Below are positions 57,969-64,000 of a DNA stretch of 64,000 bases, piece by piece. Source of the stretch: Pseudomonas mucoides (GTDB taxonomy: Bacteria; Pseudomonadota; Gammaproteobacteria; Pseudomonadales; Pseudomonadaceae); NCBI RefSeq assembly GCF_015461845.1, contig NZ_JACOPW010000001.1:248001-312000 (forward strand), given 5' to 3'. Each line of letters opens with the position of its first letter. The stretch's first letter is position 1. Below the pieces are notes generated by a model. It was not told the DNA's origin. It did not search any database and worked only from the letters and a program-made list of their open reading frames with translations. The position numbers were made by a program, and so were the translations under genes.

Positions 57969-58757
57969 TCACGGGGGTGTCACCACGGTGTAATACACCC
58001 CGTTGGCGCCATAGGCGGGTTGCAACCAGGCATTGCCGCATTGGTAATACGTGTTCTGGGAAAAAGTCTGCAAATGACATCCGGGAGGCAGGCTGGCATA
58101 GGTCTGGCCCAAGGGCATCGTCGGCGGTCCTGAAGCAACCATCCCGGCGTTATAGCCAGCGCTAAAATCGTCGGCGTCGGAATTCTCGTCGACCACCGTC
58201 CCCGCCGCCTCACCCACCGCCACGCCCGTCGCAACGGCGGCTGCCGGATTGACTCCGCCGCCGCAGTAATAACAGCCGCTGCTGGCAATCACAGCGGCGG
58301 GCGGATGGTAGTAGGCCGTCCCGTAAGGAACGGACTGGTAAGCCCCCCCACCATAAGCGGGTCCCCGGTAGGCTGTCGTGCCATAACCATCCGCGTGGTA
58401 GCCAGCAGCGGAGGCGCCATTTTCACCTTGTGCATGCCAGGCCCCCTCCCCGCCGGACGCTGTTCCACCTTCGGCACCCGTGCCTGACCAGGCCCCCTCG
58501 CCACCGGACGCCGAACCGCCGCGATAGCCCGAACCGCTCCAACTGCCGTCACCGCCGGACACCGAGCCGCCGCGATCGGTTTCGCCACTCCAACTGCCAT
58601 CGCCGCCCGAAGCCGAGCCGAATTCGCCGGAACGACTCCATGAACCCCCTCCGCCGTATCCCCCTCCAAAGCGACCGGCGTGCGACCAGGCTGCCGCCTC
58701 GTTACACACCAGCGCGGCGACTAGCAGCCCCGCGAACTTCAAGGTAGATCTGTTCAT
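57969..58757 (-). CDS. Exported glycine-rich protein with four 17-residue repeats
   Basis: A 262-residue protein. A signal peptide (residues 1-23) is followed by a Gly/Ser-rich region with four exact-period repeats of the form S(A/V)SGG(D/E)G(S/A)W starting at residues 48, 65, 82 and 99. A Tyr/Gly-rich part follows, then a C-terminal region with YYCGGG and TFSQNTYYQCGNAWLQP, where cysteines are paired. It looks like a secreted or envelope structural protein. It starts 16 bp after the DUF2092 gene on the same strand, so the pair is an operon. Confidence 0.78.
   Translation of the reverse strand: MNRSTLKFAGLLVAALVCNEAAAWSHAGRFGGGYGGGGSWSRSGEFGSASGGDGSWSGETDRGGSVSGGDGSWSGSGYRGGSASGGEGAWSGTGAEGGTASGGEGAWHAQGENGASAAGYHADGYGTTAYRGPAYGGGAYQSVPYGTAYYHPPAAVIASSGCYYCGGGVNPAAAVATGVAVGEAAGTVVDENSDADDFSAGYNAGMVASGPPTMPLGQTYASLPPGCHLQTFSQNTYYQCGNAWLQPAYGANGVYYTVVTPP
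58413..58618 (-). repeat. 51-bp coding tandem repeat in the glycine-rich protein gene
   Basis: Four units of 51 bp encode the 17-residue repeat, with the last partly degenerate. Only base differences at conservative positions distinguish the units. Confidence 0.75.
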
Positions 58758-58773
58758 GATTCACCCTCCTCGT

Positions 58774-59592
58774 TCAGGGTTTTGTGACCGGCTCTTTAAC
58801 GCCTTGTGGGGCACGAAGGCTGGGTGGCGGGGCAAACTTGATACGGTGCGCCGATTCGATCTGGTCGGGCTTGAAGAACGTCGCAGGCATCGCCGAACTG
58901 AGCTTCCAGTCACTGAAATCGACCTGATGCCGGGATCGGCTCGGGTCATCGAGAAACTCTGCCCGCAACCGGCGCGGGAGCTTGTCCTCGGTACCGATCC
59001 AGGCTTGGACGAACACCGTGTCGCTGGTGTAGGCAATCACATCGGTGGTGGTATCGCCGACCACCGTGGACTGGCCGACGTAAAACGCCACACGCATGTC
59101 CCTGGACAAGTCTTTATACGGATCAGCGACGATCACGTCGGTAAACGGAAAATAGATGGCGGCGCGCTTATACGCAGCCTCCAGCGTTGCATCGATGGTC
59201 GGCGGCGCATCGACTTGTGCAAGCAGGTTGTCTTTTCGCTCATAGGCATAGGCTTGCTTGCCGTCGTAATAAAACTCGGTGGCCGGACCGTCGCCCGAAG
59301 TCAAGACACGCAGGCGATCCGGGCGCTGTTCATTGACCAGCGCCACCGTGCTGTAGGCCAGGGCCGGCCCCAGCCGGCTGGGCTTTTCGTAGGTGGTCAC
59401 GGCTTTGAAACTCAGGCCCTGAGTGCTGGTCAGCCGGGCGCTCATGGCCTTGAGAACATCCAGCGCTTTGGGCTCCAACTGCGCCGTCGGCGCATCGACG
59501 GCGGGTGTCTGGCCGGCATACAACGGGGTCGTGAACGCCGCGATGACAACGCTGATCGAGAGCCAGCGAACAGGCTGTTGGCGGGTGGGCAT
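58774..59592 (-). CDS. DUF2092 family periplasmic protein (copy 2)
   Basis: A 272-residue exported protein with a signal peptide (about residues 8-26, LYAG). The mature domain has the DUF2092 pattern: LTSTQGLSFKAVTTYE, RPDRLRVLTSGDGPATEFYYDG and DTVFVQAWIGTEDKLPRRLR. It shares the fold of the DUF2092 protein at 20.7 kb but is only distantly related in sequence. Here its partner is the glycine-rich repeat protein that follows 16 bp later, instead of the 63-residue protein of copy 1. Confidence 0.8.
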   Translation of the reverse strand: MPTRQQPVRWLSISVVIAAFTTPLYAGQTPAVDAPTAQLEPKALDVLKAMSARLTSTQGLSFKAVTTYEKPSRLGPALAYSTVALVNEQRPDRLRVLTSGDGPATEFYYDGKQAYAYERKDNLLAQVDAPPTIDATLEAAYKRAAIYFPFTDVIVADPYKDLSRDMRVAFYVGQSTVVGDTTTDVIAYTSDTVFVQAWIGTEDKLPRRLRAEFLDDPSRSRHQVDFSDWKLSSAMPATFFKPDQIESAHRIKFAPPPSLRAPQGVKEPVTKP

Positions 59593-59747
59593 CGGATGTT
59601 CTCCGCAGAGAGAGGTCAGGCGTTGAACGCCTGGTGACGGAGGTGACGTCGCCTATCAGCAAAGCCCAGTTTTATGGCATCCGCCATTCCATCGAAAAAA
59701 TAGCGGGCCGAAACGAACGTAAACAATCAGCGAAGAAAGCAAATGCT

Positions 59748-59774
59748 GGATATTTGGCAATTGCTACCTACGCT
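59748..59774 (+). promoter_or_regulatory. Bipartite promoter-like element, copy 1
   Basis: GGATATTT-N9-TACCTACGCT, about 95 bp upstream of the DUF3313 lipoprotein gene. The same two blocks with the same spacing occur at 61166. Region 59593-59868 holds no gene. Confidence 0.5.
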
Positions 59775-59868
59775 CTCCGCAGAGGTTTCTGGATTTCGAG
59801 AGCCGGTGGGCGCTGGCCGGCTGTGTCACGACCGAACATTGGGCCTCATCGATGGAGCACGCACCCCC

Positions 59869-60546
59869 ATGAATCTGTCCCACAACCTGCTCCTTTGCAC
59901 TGCATTGGCCGGGCTCCTGCTCGGCGGTTGCACCTCGAAAGTCACCGAGACGACGCAGTACTCCGGCTACCTGTCGAACTACAACAACCTGCAGGAAGTG
60001 GAGACGCCCAGCGGTGGAACGGCGATGCGCTGGGTGAGCCCGTCGTGGAACCCGAATGCGTACGACACCATCGCGTTCAGGACGCTGGAGTTTTATCCCG
60101 CGCCGAAACCCAATGAGCAGGTCAATCAGCAAACACTGACCGACTTGCAGAACTACATGTCCAGCAAGGCCAAAAGCGTGTTGGGCCAGAAGTACCGCAG
60201 AGCGTCCAGCGCGGCCGCCGCACCGACCGGGTCGCATCCGCTGATCCTGCGTGCGGCAATCACGGGCGTCAGCACTTCGAACGAAGGCATGAAGTGGTAC
60301 GAGGTGATGCCGATCGCGGCCGTTATCGGCGCGACACAGGCCGCCACCGGCCACCGGGATCAAGACACCAACCTGTTCATCGAAGCCGAGTTCATTGACG
60401 CCAGAACCAATCAGACCATGGTCAAAGTGGTGCGCAAGGTATTCGGTAGCCAACTGGAAAACGAGAGCCAGAAAATCACCGCCAAGGACTTTAAAGACGC
60501 GATCGACAAACTGAATGCCGATCTGCGGGCGTTCATTAGCAGTTGA
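59869..60546 (+). CDS. DUF3313 family lipoprotein
   Basis: A 225-residue lipoprotein with signal LLLGGC (Cys about 21). The DUF3313 domain is recognisable from YSGYLSNYNNLQEVETPSGG through LFIEAEFIDARTNQTMVKVV. ATG at 59869 is preferred over the open frame from 59743 because it places the lipobox correctly. It belongs to outer-membrane-associated lipoproteins of unknown role. It precedes a glycine-zipper lipoprotein gene by 39 bp, so the two likely share a transcript. Confidence 0.83.
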   Translation: MNLSHNLLLCTALAGLLLGGCTSKVTETTQYSGYLSNYNNLQEVETPSGGTAMRWVSPSWNPNAYDTIAFRTLEFYPAPKPNEQVNQQTLTDLQNYMSSKAKSVLGQKYRRASSAAAAPTGSHPLILRAAITGVSTSNEGMKWYEVMPIAAVIGATQAATGHRDQDTNLFIEAEFIDARTNQTMVKVVRKVFGSQLENESQKITAKDFKDAIDKLNADLRAFISS

Positions 60547-60585
60547 GTCCTGTTCCAAACCACTCCTGATAACGAGGATCGAAGC

Positions 60586-61044
60586 ATGAAAACTGTCCTA
60601 TCCTGGATGACTGTCACGTTAGCGATGGTGTTGATCAGTGCCTGTGCCGCTGTGGGATCAAGCGGTGGTGGTGCCGGTGAGATGGAGATTCGCTCAGGAA
60701 AGATCGAGCAGATAACCCTCACACAGATGCAGACCAATCACGACAGCGGTGTTGGCGCTGTGCTCGGTGGCCTGGGCGGGCTGGGCATCGGCAGCCTGAT
60801 CGGGCGTGGCACCGGTCGCGATGTCGCCATGGTTGCCGGCGCGCTCGCCGGTGCGGTTGGCGGTAACTACGCCGAGAAGAAAAAGTACGATCAACCGGTA
60901 GAGGCGCAGCAGATCATCGTGCGCGTCAAAAGTGGCGTGCTGGTATCGGTGACCCAGCCGATCAATCCCGCCCTGGGTAAAGGCATGAACGTTTACATCG
61001 AAGGCTCAGGCAATGATGCCCGGGTGGTGCCGCAAGGCAGTTAA
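60586..61044 (+). CDS. Glycine-zipper (SlyB/Rick_17kDa-like) lipoprotein
   Basis: A 152-residue lipoprotein with signal LISAC (Cys20). The central part (about 55-95) is a glycine-zipper membrane segment: GVGAVLGGLGGLGIGSLIG and MVAGALAGAVGGNYAEKK. The C-terminal domain (VRVKSGVLVSVTQP) matches the SlyB/17 kDa surface-antigen family. It is probably an outer-membrane lipoprotein tied to envelope stability. It follows the DUF3313 gene. Confidence 0.85.
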   Translation: MKTVLSWMTVTLAMVLISACAAVGSSGGGAGEMEIRSGKIEQITLTQMQTNHDSGVGAVLGGLGGLGIGSLIGRGTGRDVAMVAGALAGAVGGNYAEKKKYDQPVEAQQIIVRVKSGVLVSVTQPINPALGKGMNVYIEGSGNDARVVPQGS

Positions 61045-61165
61045 CCTTCCCGGCTGAACTCGAACAGGCTGGTGCCCAAGGTGCAATGTGATGACGCACA
61101 TCAACTCATTGCCGAATAAATCGCATTGGTGTGCCGGCCTGGCCTGTTTTCGCATGTCCGTTTCT

Positions 61166-61192
61166 GGATATTTCACGATCCTTACCTACGCT
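61166..61192 (+). promoter_or_regulatory. Bipartite promoter-like element, copy 2
   Basis: GGATATTT-N9-TACCTACGCT, about 78 bp upstream of the arylsulfatase gene; identical blocks and spacing to the copy at 59748. Confidence 0.5.
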
Positions 61193-61269
61193 GTTCGCGG
61201 GGGATCCAATATTTCAGTGAGGCCGGGGGGCTTCTCTCCGAGTGCTAACGTCCTGCACAGGAACTCGAC

Positions 61270-62883
61270 ATGAACCGGAAAAAATTATCCTCCGTACTCG
61301 CCGTGCCTCTACTGTTGTCTGCGATGTCTATTGCCGGCATGTCTCACGCCGCCGATAAGCCTCCCAACATTCTGGTGATCATGGGCGACGACATCGGCTG
61401 GTCCAACATCGGCGTCTACAACCAAGGGATGATGGCCGGCCGTACACCCAATCTCGACCAGCTCGCCAATGAGGGCATGCGCTTTACCGATTATTACGCC
61501 GAGGCCAGTTGCACGGCCGGGCGCGCCAACTTCATCACCGGTGAACTGCCGATCCGTACCGGCATGACCACCGTCGGCCAGGCCGGTTCGCCCATCGGTA
61601 TTCCCGCCGAAGCCGTGACCATTGCTACCACCCTGAAAGCCATGGGTTATGCCACCGGCCAGTTCGGCAAGAACCACCTGGGCGACTTGAACGAATTCCT
61701 GCCGACCGTCCACGGCTTCGACGAGTTCTTCGGTTACCTCTATCACCTCGACGCCATGGAAGACCCGGCGCACCCCAACTATCCGCAGGAGCTGCTGGAC
61801 AAGGTCGGACCACGCAACATGGTCCACAGTTGGGCCACCACCACCGATGACCCCACCGTGATGCCGCGCTGGGGCAAGGTCGGCAAACAGAAAATCGAAG
61901 ACGCCGGCACGTTGTATCCGGAGCGGATGAAAACCGTCGACGAAGAAATTCGTGACAAGACCTTCAGCTTCATCGACAAGGCCAAGCAGGACAACAAACC
62001 GTTTTTCGTCTGGTTGAACCCGACCCGCATGCACATCGTTACCCACCTTTCCGACAAGTACGAAGGCATGCGCAATGCAGAAAACGGCTGGTCGGAACAG
62101 GAAGCCGGCATGGCTCAGCTCGATGACGTCGTCGGCGATGTCATGGCCAAGCTGAAAAAAGACGGGCTGGATGACAACACCATCGTGGTCTTCACCACGG
62201 ACAATGGTGCGGAAAACTTCACCTGGCCGGACGGTGGCACCACCCCGTTTGCGATGGGTAAGGGCACGGTGATGGAAGGCGGTTTCCGGGTACCGGCCAT
62301 TATCCGCTGGCCGGGCAAAGTGCCGGCCAACCAGGTCGCCAACGGCATCATCTCGGGCATGGACTGGTTCCCGACCCTGGTCGCGGCGGCGGGCAACCCG
62401 AACATCACCGCAGAACTGCTCAAGGGCAAACAACTGGGCGATACCACCTACAAGGTGCACCTCGACGGTTACGACCAGACGCCGATGATTACCGGCAAAG
62501 GTCCGTCCAACCGGCATGAAATCTTCTACTTTGGAGAGAGCACCCTCGGTGCAGTGCGCATTGATGACTACAAATATCGTTTCATTGACCAGCCGAGTGC
62601 ATGGCTGGGAGCAAAAGTGGCGGTGGACGTGCCCTACCTGACCAACCTGCGACTCGACCCGTTTGAGCGCATGGGTTGGGCGAACAATGGGGCTGCGCAA
62701 GGTTCGACGCAATACTTTGACTGGTTCAAGTTCCAGTTCTGGCGTTTTGTGTTTGTCCAGCAACAGGTGGCCAAACTGGCTGAGACCGCCATCGAGTTCC
62801 CGCCGATGCAAAAAGGCGCGAGCTTCAACCTCGACTCGGTCAAAGCCAAGATCGAAGCGGCCCGGGCAGCCATGGGCAAGTAA
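61270..62883 (+). CDS. Arylsulfatase (type I, formylglycine-dependent)
   Basis: A 537-residue sulfatase with a signal peptide (residues 1-27, SHAAD). The metal-binding aspartates are in NILVIMGDDIGW. The formylglycine site is Cys81 in SCTAGRANF, the Cys-x-Ala-Gly-Arg form of the CxPSR/CxAGR motif that needs an FGE-type maturase. No maturase gene is in the window. The conserved metal-binding TDNGAEN follows near residue 317. It releases sulfate from organic sulfate esters outside the cytoplasm. The next gene encodes a FadL-type channel, suggesting a hydrophobic product or substrate. Confidence 0.9.
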   Translation: MNRKKLSSVLAVPLLLSAMSIAGMSHAADKPPNILVIMGDDIGWSNIGVYNQGMMAGRTPNLDQLANEGMRFTDYYAEASCTAGRANFITGELPIRTGMTTVGQAGSPIGIPAEAVTIATTLKAMGYATGQFGKNHLGDLNEFLPTVHGFDEFFGYLYHLDAMEDPAHPNYPQELLDKVGPRNMVHSWATTTDDPTVMPRWGKVGKQKIEDAGTLYPERMKTVDEEIRDKTFSFIDKAKQDNKPFFVWLNPTRMHIVTHLSDKYEGMRNAENGWSEQEAGMAQLDDVVGDVMAKLKKDGLDDNTIVVFTTDNGAENFTWPDGGTTPFAMGKGTVMEGGFRVPAIIRWPGKVPANQVANGIISGMDWFPTLVAAAGNPNITAELLKGKQLGDTTYKVHLDGYDQTPMITGKGPSNRHEIFYFGESTLGAVRIDDYKYRFIDQPSAWLGAKVAVDVPYLTNLRLDPFERMGWANNGAAQGSTQYFDWFKFQFWRFVFVQQQVAKLAETAIEFPPMQKGASFNLDSVKAKIEAARAAMGK

Positions 62884-62895
62884 GCAGCCGAATCC

Positions 62896-62921
62896 AAGGG
62901 TGGCTGGCGTCAGCTACCCTT
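62896..62921 (+). terminator. Hairpin between sulfatase and FadL-type genes
   Basis: AAGGGTGGCTG / CAGCTACCCTT stem with a short loop, 12 bp past the stop; T run is minimal, so partial termination is more likely. Confidence 0.5.
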
Positions 62922-62951
62922 GTTCGAAGGGAATAATGCCGGGGGAAATCC

Positions 62952-64000
62952 ATGACAACAAGAACAGTTGCTTTACCCACTTTCACCCTCCTTGCGCTGT
63001 GCTGCCAGCAAGCCTGGGCCGGGGGCATCATGCTCTACGAAATCGGCACGGATAACACCGGCCTGGCCAACGCCGGCGCCGCCGCCCGCGCTCAAGGCCC
63101 CTCGACCATCGCCAGTAACCCGGCCGGCATGAGTTACTTGCCGGGCACGCAGATCACGGGCGGTTTGCAAGTGCTTTACGGTGACCTGTCCTTCGATCGA
63201 GATTCCGGCACCAATACCCCCGGCAGCGGCAGTGGCAATGCCCTCGACCCGATTCCTGGCGGCAGCTTCTTTATCACCCATGAACTCGACGATCACTGGA
63301 GCGTCGGTTTCGGCCAGTACGGCGATTTCGGTCTGGCGGTCAATTACGACAACGACTGGTCCGGCCGCTACTTCGCGCAAAACTCCAGCCTGCTGGGTTT
63401 GTCCCTGGTGCCCAGCGTGGCGTATCGCTTCAACGAGCAATGGTCGGTCGGTGTGGGCGTCAAGGCCATGTACGGCATGTTGCAGGCGGACACCGCCATC
63501 GACCGCTCCCCCTTGGGTCTCACCGACCGCGCGGACGGCCAGTACAAATACAAGGACGGCACCTGGGGCTACGGCGCTAACGTGGGGGTGATCTATGCCC
63601 CACAGGCCGGCACGCGCATTGGCCTGACCTACACCAGCAAGGTAGACCTGGATTTCGAAGACCGACTGGATGTGAAAGGCGATGGTCGTTTGCTGGATCG
63701 CATCAACAACACCAATACCAAACTCGACATAACGGTGCCGCAAACTGTCACCTTGAGCCTGTATCAACAACTGGATCGGCAATGGGCCTTGCTGGCCTCG
63801 GCCAACTGGCAGGACTGGTCGGAGTTCGGTGACATCGGCGTACAGGTCGACACCACGGCAGCGGGGGCGCAATCAAAAACGGTCGATGCCGGCTTCAAGG
63901 ACACCTGGCACCTCTCCCTTGGCGCGCAATACCAGGCCACCGAACAATGGTTGTGGAACGTCGGCGTGGCGTACGACAGCAGTGCCGTTTCCGACAGCAA
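62952..64000 (+). CDS. FadL/OmpP1-family outer-membrane transport protein (partial)
   Basis: The first 349 residues of a FadL-type beta-barrel; the window ends inside the gene. A signal peptide (about residues 1-23, QAWAG) is followed by the typical N-terminus of the family: LYEIGTDNTGLANAGAAARA and ASNPAGMSYL. These channels take up hydrophobic molecules across the outer membrane. It lies 68 bp after the arylsulfatase gene and may import the released alcohol or phenol, or the sulfate ester itself. GGGGGAAATC precedes the start. Confidence 0.88.
   Translation, partial: MTTRTVALPTFTLLALCCQQAWAGGIMLYEIGTDNTGLANAGAAARAQGPSTIASNPAGMSYLPGTQITGGLQVLYGDLSFDRDSGTNTPGSGSGNALDPIPGGSFFITHELDDHWSVGFGQYGDFGLAVNYDNDWSGRYFAQNSSLLGLSLVPSVAYRFNEQWSVGVGVKAMYGMLQADTAIDRSPLGLTDRADGQYKYKDGTWGYGANVGVIYAPQAGTRIGLTYTSKVDLDFEDRLDVKGDGRLLDRINNTNTKLDITVPQTVTLSLYQQLDRQWALLASANWQDWSEFGDIGVQVDTTAAGAQSKTVDAGFKDTWHLSLGAQYQATEQWLWNVGVAYDSSAVSDS

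Noticed and set aside
61309..62811. 500-residue minus-strand frame opposite the arylsulfatase
   Set aside because: The plus strand encodes a complete sulfatase with its active-site motif; the antisense has no motif.

Overview
The window looks like a chromosomal segment of a fluorescent-group Pseudomonas (P. fluorescens/koreensis/mandelii-like). This rests on uniformly GC-rich coding DNA, typical Pseudomonas gene families, and many copies of the P. fluorescens-type REP palindrome with its GGGCTTGCCCGC core. No tRNA, rRNA, CRISPR array, intact insertion sequence or prophage was seen. The identification is from memory of families, not from a search. Layout: 0-2.2 kb, glutaminase and a ProA-like dehydrogenase (minus strand). 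2.4-3.9 kb, an HvfA-like metallophore precursor with two EGKCG motifs, a DoxX/HvfX membrane protein and a dienelactone hydrolase. 4.0-6.0 kb, an orphan Nit6803-type nitrilase with a GlxA-like regulator. 6.3-9.8 kb, an unrecognised 1164-residue multi-pass membrane protein. 9.8-12.9 kb, a probable nitrogen-controlled operon (2OG-type oxygenase, unknown protein, ABC solute-binding protein) behind a sigma-54 promoter and an NtrC-like site. 13.2-19.5 kb, thioesterase, SleB-type hydrolase, tandem CAP protein, L-lactate permease, a second dienelactone hydrolase and a DeoR/GlpR repressor. 19.6-26.4 kb is more accessory in character: serine hydrolase, DUF2092 protein plus small partner, DUF1906-SH3 protein, secreted unknowns, an unknown 246-residue beta-rich protein and a winged-helix regulator. 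26.8-28.4 kb, Sco and PCu(A)C copper chaperones. 28.6-34.1 kb, a catabolic block (flavin monooxygenase, RidA, DUF1028, M20 deacylase, NCS1 permease). 34.2-36.9 kb, small unknowns and a lipoprotein. 37.1-48.0 kb, a complete gamma-glutamylputrescine catabolic set (PuuR, PuuB, PuuC, PuuA, PuuD) beside a putrescine ABC transporter (ATPase, two permeases, binding protein). 48.2-53.0 kb, ThpR-type phosphodiesterase, small proteins, DUF1428, lipoprotein, a beta-propeller-like protein and a TPR-wHTH regulator. 53.1-57.9 kb, redox genes: AraC regulator divergent from an AhpD-like protein and glutaredoxin; NDH-2-like oxidoreductase divergent from an Rrf2 regulator. 58.0-61.0 kb, envelope proteins (glycine-rich repeat protein, a second DUF2092 protein, DUF3313 lipoprotein, glycine-zipper lipoprotein). 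61.3-64.0 kb, arylsulfatase and a FadL-type outer-membrane channel cut by the window edge. The common thread is scavenging of nitrogen compounds: glutamine, nitriles, putrescine, an unknown solute taken by the sigma-54 operon, and an unknown N-compound handled by the monooxygenase/RidA operon. Each has its own local regulator or promoter. The strongest leads for something new are the HvfA-HvfX pair without its DUF692 maturase, the NtrC/sigma-54 operon of unknown substrate, the 1164-residue receptor-like membrane protein, and the 24.3-26.4 kb unknown-protein cluster.
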